Source: Numida meleagris (taxonomy: Eukaryota > Chordata > Aves > Galliformes > Numididae). From it: DNA of 64,000 nt. The notes under the pieces are model-generated. The model searched no databases. It was given only the letters and a program-made list of their open reading frames with translations, and was not told the DNA's origin. Shown piece by piece: positions 11,645 through 24,489 of the stretch (the first letter of the stretch is position 1; each line of letters opens with the position of its first letter). The DNA is taken from contig NC_034410.1 in the NCBI RefSeq assembly GCF_002078875.1, forward strand, positions 96,711,292 through 96,775,291, in the 5' to 3' direction. Made by a program: the position numbers and the translations under genes.

Positions 11645-14600
11645 TTGACATCGAATAAGGGCAATTGCAGCTTTCCTTCTATTTGTACATGCTGACTGTT
11701 GTCCTGGTAGGAAAAACTATCAGTGTCTCTGTTCTGACCAGGGCTCCCATGCACTGGCTAAAGGATAACTGCTCCTCTTTGTATCCTCCATTCCAGTGTT
11801 TCTTCATCCCTAAATAACTGAGCAACACAGCAATTGAGAAATATCACTAAATAAAACTGGGCTTTCCCTATGGTTTGGGATCTCCAAGTGGCTTCTCTTG
11901 CGTCTTTCTAAGTCACGCACGTATGCCTCACTTCCTTGCCAGGCAAGAGCGAACTCTTATCTGCTACTGTAGATAAAAAGCTAGTGGTTGATTTTTCAAT
12001 TCATTTCTCACGTACAAAGTTTTTGTCTCTGCGTATATGTCCAGAACTAATAATTGTGCACAGAAGTGACTGAATTTCCATAAACTAAATGGCATTTTAA
12101 TCTGTGAAAGGTTTAGCCCCCACAGGCAGTTGCAGTAGGACCGTTCCCTACAGAAATAGTACTGGAACTGGGCCTGTGTCACCAGGAGAAGGCATACAGC
12201 CTTTAGCAAGCACATTTGGTTCCAGCTGGAAAATCACATTTTCTTTCATCAAGAAAAACCTTGTCTCATTATAAAGAATGCCTAGATTTACAGTGGTGCT
12301 TGAAACGATAGCAGAAGTCCAATACAACTTTTAGATGATTAGTCTAAGTTCAGCTGTAATTTTCTAAATCATACCCACAATAGTGAATCTTGATTATTCT
12401 TATCTAATCCATTACACTGCTATTTAATAAAGCAATTATTACTATTATTTCATTTACTAGTAAAAAATGCCAATAAACAGAAATTCAGTGAGGCAAACAT
12501 CAGTTTAGCACCAACCACAATTACCTTGCTGATTTTACCTGGGTATACTGAGAGGCAGTGATCACAGCTTATACCACATATGCATGCTGCAACATTTGCC
12601 TATGAGCATCCTGGAGTCATTTCAGGTTTATGTGTGATTCAGATCTTGCGTATTTTCTAAAAAATAAATTGGTCTGGAAAGCGCTTCTAAGAATCTGAGA
12701 GAGAAAGAAAAAAAACTTATACGTTTACTGTTTCACTCATACTAGAGGGACTTTTGGAAAGTGTAACAAAGGTCTGAATAGGTCAAAACAGCTTTTAAAA
12801 AGGTGTATTTCCTCTATCCCTAGAAATGAAAAATGAGAACAAAAAGAATGAAATAGCGTGAGAATTTGTTTTCATTGAGGTTATTTCTTGACTATTTCTT
12901 TCCTTCACTAAGGCTTTTGGCTCAGCCTTCTGGAGAGTATACACTACCCTGACTTATATAAACTTCTTACACAGAAAATGAAACTGAAAAATATCAACTA
13001 AGACAACTTAAAGGAGAATACTGGTTGAAATTAAAAAAAGAAAACTGATTTATATTCAGGTAAGTTTGAGTGTATGTGTAGACCGTACAATGAGTATGTT
13101 TGTTTTCTGCGTAGAGAAACTGGACCACCAGGGAATTTTTTATCTTTCAAAATGCAGAAATATACTGTGTGCAGAGGAACTATGTGACTGAGTTCACTGA
13201 AAAACACATTATTTTAAGCCACAGAAATAGAACCACTCTTTCTCACATTATCTCATTTGTAGGTTTGGCTTTTGGACCCAACAAGTCATCTATGGGTCAT
13301 TTATAAGGGTAGAGTTATTAATTTGTATACAACAAATACAGCACTCCTAACGCCCACTCACAAATGCCATTGTTTGCACCCCATGATACTCTAGCCCAGA
13401 TAGAAGCTTTTGTCTTCAACTGAAGACAAAATCAAGGCTGGGGGTGAATGAAGAGAAGATCTTTCTAGAACAAAGCACATTTTTTGCACTTGGCAAGCAA
13501 ACCATGAATTTGGGAAGTGAGCACTAAGCCATCTCTGTGTTGTTCAAGATGCTTCCCCCAGTGTCTACTCTCAGTCCACACTGCTGCTCCCAACAAAGCC
13601 AGGCTGCAAGTAGCAAGTGTCTGTAGGTATTCTGGCTATCTTTTTTGATTGAACAAAGATATCTCTTTTGGGGCACATCCTCATCCTGTGTACTACTTCA
13701 CTAGTTATCCAAGCTAGGGGTTGGCTGGGATAGAGTAGCTCCAACCTGATCAGCTTACCCAGATTTCCTAGGAAGGAAACTTGGGCAGGATGTAGGGAGG
13801 AAAGCCTTATGTCCCAGCTGGCTATCACGCCACCACGGGGCCTCATGTCAGTGACAGCTATCCTGTCTCCCAGGCTGCACCCCTGAGGAAACACAGGCAT
13901 CTCCATCATGGTTACTGTTCTGAAGACCACTCTTTCTTCTACAGTTTAGGCCAGGTCTGTAATCCGTACAGCTCTGCCAGCAGGCATTGATCAAGTGACT
14001 GGAAAAGCAAACCATTGCGCAACACACTATTTCAATTGCCTTTCTTCCTCCCAGACAGGAAACTCTTATTATCCAAACCCAAGAGTTTGTGATAAAATGA
14101 GGATTTAATTATTATTTTCCCCTTTTCTCCACACAAAACAATAAAAAGGGCTATTTTCCTCAGTGTTGACTTGTGCTCTGCATACTCCAATGAAAGGATG
14201 TCACAGTGATTAACTGTGGCAAGAGGTGTCAAGAAGGAAGTCATTTTTTAGATTTTCAAATAGGATTAACTTTGGTGGGTTTTATTTTTGTTGTTACATT
14301 AAAAAATAAAGAGAGAAAATGGTAAAAAAAATTGCTTCATATATAGCAGTTTTTTAGTTGTAAGAAATACTTTTTGTTGTCAAGACACCATGCAGCTCTG
14401 AAAGCTTTTGCTTTTATCTAAGATTTGAAGTCTAAGTCAAAAATAGTTATGCACGAGCCATCTTTTTTCCTACAAGAACACTGCTTTTATACTGATTTCA
14501 GTTTTACCAGAATTAGTTTGAATTTGACTGACTTTTTAATAGAACAATAGAGCACGGGGAAGAAGAAAGCCATTTTCTAATGTGTTTTTTTGAGTCAGAT

Positions 14601-16110
14601 GGGTGCTTTTATTGTTAAGTATGTTCTGACATAGCTGGGAGGTATTGTAGCAAAACATTCTGAAATGACACTGGCTGAATCTCCTCAGGAGCTGCACACA
14701 CAACCGATAAACTCGCCCTTGCTTACAAAGTGTAAACACACTTCAATTAAAAAATAATAAGTAAGAGGTGGAAGATCTAATTTTGAAGAAGAAAATCTAC
14801 TTTTAGATCTAGGAGCTCTATCAATGCAATTCTGTCACCTGGGGCTTTTGTTTGTTTAATCACACTTTGCTGTCTATTCGATGCTGTTAATCTATTAGAA
14901 ATAACAGCAGAATAAAGTTTTAATTTGTTAATTTTATTACACCAAAGATCAAATTTACTTTCAGCCTCCTGTGCCAGAAGATCCTGGCTGTTTACTCTAG
15001 TTGGAGAACTTGACAGTGTTACCTAAAATGGAGATTTTTTTTTTCCCACCAGGAGATAAAGCTTTTAAAACATTTAAGCACTCTAATTTTAATTCTTCAG
15101 AATACATGGCTGTACGTTGGCACTGCTGCGAGTTATTATTGAATTCAATAGCATACCATTATCCAGCCTACAACTGTCAGGGAACACAAGTGAGGAAAGC
15201 ACAGCTAGATATTTTTACCATGTATGATGCAGAGCCCACAACATAGAAGACTGATCAGAGGACTGTGGATGATATCCAGTAAAAACTGGGGTTGCCCTTG
15301 TTTTATTTTTAAATGTCTATTTCAAAACTTCAGCTGTCATCCAGGTCTTTGCACTTTTTTCTCTTTCTCTTAGTAAGAAATAAAATGCAAATGAAGGTTC
15401 TTCCGCAGTTTTGCTTCTTGCCCTGTCTTCTCCACACTAAACGTGCACTGGGAGACAAGTTCTCAATTTTAGGAAGCTGGAAAATAGTAAATCACAAGAG
15501 TTTCCAGTTCAAGACTGGTACAGTAAAATGAATGAGATGGCAGTTTCAGAGAGTCGAGAAATGGATTTCTGACAGCAGCAAACCTCTCCCAGACACAGTT
15601 ACAAGAGAAACACCACCAGACCTCATGGCTTGACCCAAATCTAAGAGCTAGCCAGACGCAGTTGTGTTTCCTGAAATGTTTTTTCACTTTAGCATCCTAA
15701 ATGAAGTAACTCTCCTGCAATTAATTCAAAATAAATCTTGCTTTCTGATTTCAGTTGCCCCACATCCATTGCAGAGCAGCTGAGAAATTCAGAAATCTAC
15801 TTGGTCAGTTGTTGCATTCTATTGGTTTTCTCCTCACCAATCTCACTAAAAGCATCCTAACCTAACACTACCTTGTTATTAAGAGTTTTCCCTGGCAAGA
15901 GGAAGACAGTTCTCAGAGTTCTCCACTGACACTGGCAAAATTATACCTGTATGCAGTTAGCACAATATTAGAGTGATGTCTAAGATATATTTTCTCCTTC
16001 AAAGATTGTTGTGAGATCAGCTCATGCCATTCCTCTCGAGTCACATCAAGAAAAGCACCCATATAAGTAAGTTAGAGTAATTAAATTCAGAGTTTGGAAG
16101 ATACCAAAAC

Positions 16111-16179
16111 GAGAAAGAAAGAAGGAAAGGGGGAAAGAAAGACAGAGGGAAAGAAAGAAAGGAAAAAAAAAAAAAAAAA
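16111..16179 (+). repeat. 69-bp homopurine tract (GAAA/GGAA-rich, ending in poly(A))
   Basis: The plus strand is all A or G over 69 bases except for one C at 16143. It begins as irregular GAAA and GGAAA units and ends in an A-run of 17. Such polypurine tracts are prone to slippage and can form triplex DNA. Here it is simple repeat sequence with no linked gene. Confidence 0.9.
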
Positions 16180-18104
16180 CAACTACAAGGCACAATGGAC
16201 AAAGAGAACTTCCCTGAAGCTTGTCTTGACTGTGGGATCCAAGTGTACTTCCCACTCTCAGATCCTAGTGTGCACCCTTGCTGGTCCTGACTGGGTGAGG
16301 TCTGGGCATATCATCCCAGAACACCACGGGATATGAAAGACTCCTGGAATGGCAAAGAAAAGATCCAACTGAAATTACACATCTTGATGCAAGGTTTTAC
16401 TGATCGCTTATCTTAGGAAGATTGTCTTGCTACACGATTTAGAAGGTTCCTCCAGCTCTTAAATTTAAGATCATTATTGCATCATTTCAGTCACAGCTCC
16501 TAAGCAGCTTCTTCAATTAAATCACGTTCTCCTTACCAGCAGGCAACGCTAGCTATTCAGTGCAATCCATCTTTAAGAGCCAGATCCTGCTGAGAGCAAG
16601 AGATCGCGCATCACAAGTCTGGGTGTCACTTTTGTGTGGAGTTGTGATCTTTGTTTCTTCTCCTCTCTCTCAGCTTCAGTCAGTTTGCTATATCAGTTAC
16701 CAATACCAGAGCCTGGTTCTGGTAGAGAAGACTGTAGTCCATGGGGTTGTCTATACCTCTTTGAATTGTTGAACAAGAACAGCATCTCTCACACACACAT
16801 CTATTCAAATAAAATTTACTCCTTAGTCTGAAAACAAAAGGAATGAACTGCTGTATCATCATTTTTAATGCAGAAAATAGTCCAATCTTATCCAAAGAAA
16901 GTGAATATATTCTCACCACAGTTATCAGAATCAGGGCTGCACCATTTGGACCAGCGTGATTCTTTATTACCTCAGGATTCCCCATACAGGTGCTGATAAC
17001 TTCTGCTTACATATTTATTCTTTCCACTGGGGAAACAAATCTTTTAGAAGCCCTTATTACATATGAACATAAGGGAAAGGGCCTTTCAAGGCTGTTCCAA
17101 AACTCCACTGACATAGGTCAGCTTTAAAGAGTGTCAGCAGGTGGGAAGTTGTTTTATTGGCAGAGTGTCTCAGGCTAACTTTCCTTTGACTCACATTGAT
17201 CTGTCTTCATGAGCTGATATACATTCAGTTGATTCTATTTTCAGGATGGCCTGAAATTCCCTGAGGTATGGAAGAATGAGAGGAACATCGTACAGCAAGT
17301 GACTGGAGAACAATCCAAGGGCGTTGTTTGTCCCCAGTTTCTCTTGGCATGCAGCTCTGCAAGGGAAAGCTTGCATATTGCCAAAGGGGAGGCAGCATGC
17401 ACGCCTGCTATCTGCATGTTGGGAATATGTGTTGGAGTCAGCGGTGGGATTTGTCAGCCTCAGTGTGGGCTGCTGATTTATGATTCATCTCACCCTAAGA
17501 TGCTCATCTAAAGACAAATGTGGGCTGTGCTCTAGAAAGGGCCTATTTCCAGAAGTGACTCTAAAGGAGCATAGATGACTCTTGTTGTAGTGGTTCAAAA
17601 CGTAAATTTCTGCTTTTGGGCAGACCAGTCACATTACCAGTTTCACATTTATAATCTCTCAACCTGAAATACATCATTATAACTTCCACCATGATCCAAG
17701 GAGATCCATCTATTTTAGCAGAAAATTGTTCTCGTAAAAGGCATTGCCATTTCCAAAGATACACAAAAAAGATAAGACATGGGACATTCACTACTGCTAA
17801 GATTCATCATTGGTCATTTTACCTGTCATTTGAAGGGCTCTTCCTCCTTTGCTAACCTATAAATAGTAAAGAAACAGACATGTGTGAGGAGCACTCTAAG
17901 AGCATTTGTGTTATCCAATGACTCTTTATCCAGCATCAGCCACACAGTTTCCTGATTTGGAAGGAGCTGACCCAGAGACATGCGGTATAATTACAGGTTT
18001 TGACTTCAAATTAATCACATTGCATGCGTGTCACCCAGGCAGTTTGCAGCTTAGGGGCACCAACGATCAAAATCTACTTCCAGTGGTCAGCAACCCTGCT
18101 CGTG

Positions 18105-18176
18105 GCTGGGGGGGGTGGAGCTCAATGATCTTTCAGGTCCCTTCCAACCTAAGCCATTCTACAATTCCATGATTCT
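18105..18176 (+). mobile_element. CR1 LINE, very short 3'-UTR fragment
   Basis: Only the last 70 or so bases of CR1 remain. The hallmarks are a G-run followed by TGGAGCTCAATGATCTTTCA, the box GGTCCCTTCCAACCTAAGCC and the tail ATTCTACAATTCCATGATTC. The copy is severely 5'-truncated. Confidence 0.88.
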
Positions 18177-20289
18177 CTCTTGTGAAAAGATACTACTGGC
18201 AGAGCTTGCAATGCTTTTGCCCTGTATTGCATTGGAGTAACATACACTAAAAATAGCTCACAGTGACATCATCCATATCTTCTATTTTCAACTTCAGGAA
18301 CCAAACACACTCTAATTAGCTATTTTGGGGTATGAAAGCTGATTAAGTCTTCCTCCTCAACAAATCCTGTGATTTTTTTTTTTCAGTTGTGTTGTGGTTA
18401 GGGAAGTGATTGAGCAGGTATTTGGAGTGGGATGGCATGACTCATGGGAGATTCACCTTTGGCTCTAATGGCAGGAAAATGCTGATCATTTTGGAAAATT
18501 CCAAACCTAAAGGCTTTTTCAGACATGTTGTTTAAAGTGACAGTGTGAAGAGGAGCTTATTTTTCAGGCTATTGTTTTACTCCATCAATAAAGTTTTTGC
18601 AACATTAACAGGATTGTTTACTCATAAGAGGATGCTTTGCATTTCTAAGGATCCTTCCATCAAGCAATCCCAACAGCACGAACATAATCTCACAGATGCA
18701 CTAGAAAAGGCTAATTATTATCTCTATGTTATGACTGGAAATGCAATAAAAAGGAAGGATCTACTCAAGTCAAATGGATGCTCAACAATAAACTCAGAAC
18801 TCTTTGCCCCCCTCCCTTTTCTTTCACTCTGCTCTATACTTCTGAAAAGCAATACTATGAACTATTTAACATTCTTGGGAGCAGACTGAAAAAAAAAAAG
18901 ATGAGATTATGAAAATAAAGGCTGCTTTTTTCTACAGTCTTACCATCGGAGAATAACCAGCGACTATAATTTATGTGAGAACATTGCACCTATGTCCTTC
19001 TGTAATAGCACATGGTCTGAATGTTATCATGGGCTCAAAGCAACATGTTTAAATCTCAAAGTTAGATAGTACCCAGCTCAGCTTGAATAGTATTATGTGT
19101 CCCTTTTCCTAATTACATACACAGAGTTTTAGCTGCATGGATGAGATTCTTCCATTAGCACCACCTGGTGGGAAACGCACAGTGCAGATAACATGATGGA
19201 GTTGCGATGCCCTCCCTTTGCATGTGGGTGCATGCACACACATATGCACTTGGTATGCACAGATGGATTTGAGGAATAGAAAGCCCTGGGGGAGGGCGGG
19301 GAGTAGGGAAAGACTGGCAGACTTCATTCTTCTGTTCTTATATTTTCAGCGCAACAGCCAAACTAGTTCCTGCTGCAACATGTCTTTTCTTCTCTGTTGA
19401 AAAACAACAAAGTTTATGGAAAGAAAAAAAAAAGCTTCTTTCAATAGTTTCTCTGTAATAGAGAACAGTTAGTCAACAAGGCTGTGTTTGCCTCTTGTAT
19501 TTCTAAGCAGTATCTATCTCAGAAAACAAGCTCTTGCCAGCTGCATTCACCCAAATATTTTCAGAACGTTCCCTTTTGAAGTGAGGCATTTTGAAAAATG
19601 CATTGATTTCAGTGACAACACTTTTAAAAGAGAAACAGCATGACTTTATTTGAGAAAAGAATCTGATTTTAAGGGAAAATTGGTTTTATATTATTTATGT
19701 ACTATGTCATGCCTTCTTAGGCAAATCTTCCATTTATTATGGAAAAAAAATACCAAAACCTTCTAAAAAGACATGAAATCTAATGTTTTGAAATGTTTGC
19801 ATTTCAAAACAAATGTTCAATTATTTATACATCCTCATTTTCTGAAGCAGTTTGTTTTGCACCATGTCTTAAAACAATGTGTTTTCATTTTAAGTCAAAC
19901 CAAAATGCATTTCCAAATATTGATGTATCTAACAAGATAAAAATGCCTAATGTCTACCAGATCTTCTTACTGCCTGAAGAATAACACAGTGAGTCTTTAC
20001 CCCAACTGGCACATAAAGGGCAACATCTGATCATACAAGTCCCAGCAGAGCACATAATTAATATTGGCCCATGAATTCAGCTCTGAAGTGTGAGAAACAT
20101 TTTAAATTCTTGTGTTACAGATGAGACTGCAAAAGAGGTAAAAAATGTGCTTTCATATACAGGAGAGAGAAATGCCTAGAAATGAATTGTGTGTGTAGTC
20201 CTCACTGGTAGCCTTGTTCACAAACTGATCTTCAGAGACCCTATTAATGGGCACTACAGTCACTTCCACTTTATTTGTCTAAAATGCTC

Positions 20290-20327
20290 TTATTGCTCTA
20301 ATCACTACAATGTCTTTAGAGCAATAA
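20290..20327 (+). repeat. 12-bp inverted repeat with 14-nt loop
   Basis: TTATTGCTCTAA at 20290-20301 is exactly complementary to TTAGAGCAATAA at 20316-20327. A further direct copy of TATTGCTCTAAT lies at 20412-20423, about 110 bases downstream. No function is assigned. Confidence 0.85.
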
Positions 20328-22463
20328 CTTGTGAAATAAATAGGCAAAATACAAGCTAGATCTTAATCCTCAAATGACAACTACTTCTTATCACTTTATT
20401 TTTCGTACAACTATTGCTCTAATTTGTTTATTCTGTTACTTACAATGGTGTTTATCCTAAGGATGAAGGCATATTTTTTTTGGTTTTGAAGCATTTTAAC
20501 CGCACTGGAAAGTTGTGAACTTGCATGGTAAAATACTCTAGAACTTAGTGAGAAAGGTGCATTCAAAAACCTAAATATGAAAGGGTTGTGGGTGGAGGGA
20601 AGAAGAACATCCATGACCAGCTCCCACAGTAGGGTTATCCTGTGATTTTCAGTGTTCCGTGTCCAAAGACAGAGTGAAATAATCAGCTTATAGTTACATT
20701 TTTCAAATGTACGTTACTTTGATGATTAACTAGAACTGAAGGAGAACATCAGACATACAGTTTTGATTTTTCATTATTTCCTTCAAATTACTACAGTTTT
20801 CTACACACTGCTGAATTTCCTACCTAGAGCACAGGAAGTAAAACACACTGTAACGATAAAAGAACTGACTGACTATACTCTGCTTTCCAGGTAAAGGAGG
20901 CACAAACAATGGCGTCAAGGCACCTGAAGCTGTCCTTGAGAATTAGCCTGCTCTAGAGCCACACAGTTTTAATGGCCAGGCTGCAGTAGCCAAGCCATCT
21001 TTGAAGGACGTAAAGCAAAAAACTCAGAGGCAGAACTGAAACACCCACTTCCAACTCCACAGGTGACCTGCTAAAATAATCTCGTAATTATTACTCATTG
21101 CTGCTTTGCGTAACCATTGAAAATTCAATGAAGAACATGCCACGGGATTATGATGATATTTCTTTGGTAGTTATTTGTCCACAGATGAAGGATGAAGTCT
21201 ATGAGAGCAAACCACAAGCAGCATGGAGAAATCTTCTAAGGCAAATCACTTGCCTGGCTTAAGCTTCTGTTATCAGTCCTTGGACACTGACAGTAATCCC
21301 TCACCTAAATATCTAATGAAAAACATATATATACATAAATATATGTACACACACTATCTAGGACAGCATTTAAGACAAAGGTGCACATTATATTTGGCAT
21401 ATATTGGACCAGGATGGTCACTTAGGGGTATTCTTATGCTTGTTTTAATCAGCCCAAGGGTAGAGCTAAGAAAGAGTTTTGCTGTTCTTGGTTATACACA
21501 TTAACATATTCCACATACACCAGATTGCAGCATGTGGTGGTGGAAGAGCCACTCTGAGCAAGGGGGGAAAAAAAACGAGGATAAAAGCATTATCAAGGCT
21601 TTTAAAATAAAACTTCTAAAGCACCTTTAAATTGTAACATCTTGAGCAAAGAAAAGCCTGAATTATGTAAAAGCAGGCAGGGTGCCAACATCTGGCAGCA
21701 ATAAGATTGTTTTGTAAGCAAGCAGTTTTCTACACAGCACGCAGCTCTTGGTCCACATCAGAGCAAATAGCAAATCTGTGAAGATGTGCATGGTCCCCGG
21801 CTGCCAGAAGGATACCCTAAGCTTTGAGCGAATTTTTTTGTGTCATTTGATCTCCAAAAACAGCCAGCTGAGATGAGTTATATTCCCCCTGCCAGGAACC
21901 TCGAAAGAATTGTTCAAACCATACACTCATTCCTGCTGAATTGGAAACAAATGCCATCGCTTCATTGTTGGACTTTGAAATCAAACTCTCTCCAGCTCTT
22001 CCCAGCGTTGCTGGGAGGAAACAAAGCTCCTTCCTGTGTCTGCCACTTTTGTCTCTGTGGTGGGACCTCCTTTTCTCTGCTCCCCTTACTCCTCATCCCT
22101 CCTCTCCACCTCCCGCGATCGCAATCTGTCATTCCAGAAAGCCACATCACAGGCACGTCCCATGTGTTAACTATCTTCTGTTTGCTGCCATTAGACTTCG
22201 CCATCGCCTGTAGAAATTGAATTGCTTAATTAAGTCCAGAGAACTGGAGAACAACAAGGCCATTCAGGGTGGCACCCAGCCAGCAGCTTCTTCCTTTAAC
22301 TTTGTTTGGGTTTGGTTTTCCTCTTTTCTTTTCTTAGAAGGGAAAAATCTCAAGTCCTCCCTGCTCCTTCCCACCTGTAAAATCCACAGAACATTAGGGT
22401 ACTTTAGGGGCTTACACAGTCTGCTTGCAGAGACTTTCCTGCTAAGCCAGTCCTACTACCAGT

Positions 22464-22490
22464 AAAAAAAAAAAAAAAAACAAAAAAAAA
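22464..22490 (+). repeat. poly(A) tract, A17-C-A9
   Basis: An A homopolymer broken by one C at 22481. No retrocopy is evident upstream. Confidence 0.9.
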
Positions 22491-23051
22491 CAGGGAAACA
22501 GTCAACTGTCAGACTGCAAAAACACTGAGACTAGTGCATGCTCAAAAAAGAACAGGCAGCCACTGGTAGTTGCTCTCCAAACCATGAAGGGCACTGAGAA
22601 TCTCAGGGTCTCAGCAGCATGTTAGGGAAAATGTCTTGAAGGCCATCCTCCCAGCACTCAGAGCTGCATCTGGGTGTGATTTAGATTTCACTCCAGCCTT
22701 CGTAAGAAACAGTCACTTCCTGTTAAGTCAAGAATGGTTGAACAGCATCTCAGATATTTAACTCTCAGAGTATCATTACTGACAGTGAAGCATGTATGCA
22801 TGCTTTGCTTCAAACTGCCTGGCTTCCCTCCTTCCTTGCCTCCCACACAGATTATCAGAGAGCCTTCAGAGATTTATCGTTTCAAAGCTATTTCACTGCA
22901 AATTGCACACTCACCTGCTGAATACTTGCATTATCGTATTAAAGACATTTCCTCACTTTTCTTACTTGACTTTTAGATTTTATTTCTTTAGGAGATTATG
23001 CCAGAGATTCACACTAAGCTGTAAATCACCACTGCTGCATACAACAGAATT

Positions 23052-23279
23052 TCATAGAATGATAGAACGGCTTGGGTTGGCAGGGGCCTCAAAGCCCACC
23101 CAGTCCCACCCCGTGTTGTGGGCAGGGCTGCCCCCCACCAGCTCAGCTGCCCAGGGCCCCATCCAACCTGGCCTTGAGCACCTCCAGGAATGGGGCACCA
23201 CAGCTCATATGGACAGCTGTGCCAGCGCCTCACCACCCTCTGACTGAAAAACTTCCCCCAACATCTAATTAAATCTCTA
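23052..23279 (-). mobile_element. CR1 LINE, 3'-end fragment, reverse orientation
   Basis: The plus strand begins with the complement of the CR1 tail (TCATAGAATGATAGAACGGC). It runs through TTGGGTTGGCAGGGGCCTCA and a GC-rich UTR and ends in the complement of the ORF2 terminus (GCGCCTCACCACCCTCTGAC, then AAAAACTTCCCCC). The UTR resembles that of the 4.6-kb copy in reverse complement, including the GGATGGGGCCCTGGGCAGCT phrase. A 151-codon frame on the opposite strand is antisense to the element and not a gene. Confidence 0.93.
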
Positions 23280-24489
23280 AATTTTGTACAATATATTGTA
23301 CAGCCAGCAGATATTATCCAGTATCTCTTAGATTTACTCAGTAATATATAGTGACCTGACATAAAAGTGATGAGATTCCCCTAGAAAAAAAAGAAAACGA
23401 AGCTCTTCCAAGTATTACTTTAATAAACAAGTTATTATTAACTGCTGTAAAAAAAATCTGTATACTAAGCTGAGAATCAATGAAATTATCTACAGCACAC
23501 ATGTCAGCCAACACTGGTGAAGCAATGCCATCAGGTTCTCCTTGGACATTTAATCCAAAAAAAAAGGAAGGTTACAGTTCTTAAGTTGCTTATTCTTCTT
23601 GTACCTCAAAGAAAGCAAGTTTCTTCTCAACAACAGTACATATCACAGTTCTTTGTGTTCCAAAGGGCTTTCACACTGGAGTATACAGAATGGAGGGGTT
23701 GCTATGACTAGGTGAAAATTATCAAACTTTGGGTACAAATAGAGTACCGCAGTCATCGAAAGTCTCCTATTCAAAACATGGGAGGAATTTCCTTCTAAAC
23801 AAATAAACAGAGTCCAGAAGAAATATATGGAAGCACTAAATACCCAAGACTATAGATTAGTTTATCCTTTTATCTGATGATTTCATTAAAAATTCTCCAT
23901 AGGTTGCTATCCCTCATCACTGTCTGCCTGCAAAGCAGCACACCTCAGTCTGTGCGTGCTCACAGGCAGCACCTGGCACTTGGGGAGGGTCTCAGGAGGA
24001 AGTGACAGAAGAGGCCTTCCTTTCCCACTTCTAAACAAAAGCTTCACCACGCAGAAAATTCCTGGAAGCTACATTCTTATGTCCAAGGACAGATTTCTTC
24101 AGAGGAAGTTGAAGCAAGGGGAAGATCAAAGACCAGATAGGAAGAAACAGGTTGGAGCAATGGAAGATTCAATCATCAGGCAAATAAACAACAGGGTGCG
24201 TGACCTTGGAGGGGCCGCGGGGGAGCTTGCATCACAAGCTAAGAGGTGGTGGAGGTGGATTTCACAGGAAACCTGGACAGGGACTGATGAAACATGGGAA
24301 AAGAGCATGTGGTGATCTGCCTGAATACTGGTGGCACAGGCAGCAGTTGGAGATGCCAGAGGTGACACTCACATCCATGGAACACACAGGCCAAGATTTC
24401 TAGTCTTTTGCTAAGGATGACAAAGAAAAATGACTGTAGGATAAGGAGTCCTTGCATGAATAAATAAGCTGAAAATAAGAAACAGGTTG
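23280..24489. other. intergenic stretch, no gene seen
   Basis: The stretch starts with the 18-bp palindrome at 23285-23302. Sequence near 24130-24380 is somewhat GC-richer and has overlapping short frames on both strands. It could be a further decayed upstream part of the old LINE that follows, but I cannot support that. Confidence 0.5.
23285..23302. repeat. perfect 18-bp palindrome at the CR1 5' junction
   Basis: TGTACAATATATTGTACA is its own reverse complement. It begins six bases beyond the truncated 5' end of the minus-strand CR1. Confidence 0.9.

Larger units (their letters stand above)
10961..18104. other. long AT-rich intergenic stretch, no gene seen
   Basis: About 7 kb without recognisable coding sequence. 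The only frame over 110 codons (minus, 13571-13930) shows no family features. Local structures are the palindrome at 11615-11644 and the purine tract at 16111-16179, each listed separately. Confidence 0.55.
18177..23051. other. AT-rich intergenic stretch, no gene seen
   Basis: No supportable coding sequence. It contains the hairpin at 20290-20327, a pyrimidine-rich and relatively GC-rich patch near 21990-22130 that holds CCCGCGATCGC, and an A-rich tract at 22464-22490. Overlapping frames of 80-126 codons in the GC-richer patch run on both strands and are judged spurious. Confidence 0.55.

Noticed and set aside
13571..13930. 119-codon minus-strand open frame
   Set aside because: No recognisable motif, no splice or promoter context, and length within chance expectation for this amount of sequence.
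21840..22220. 126-codon plus-strand frame in a pyrimidine-rich patch
   Set aside because: Low-complexity Leu/Ser/Pro translation, and other frames are also open over the same bases.
22792..23247. 151-codon plus-strand open frame
   Set aside because: Most of its second half is antisense to the minus-strand CR1 at 23052-23279. There is no protein family likeness, and the open frame is a by-product of repeat composition.
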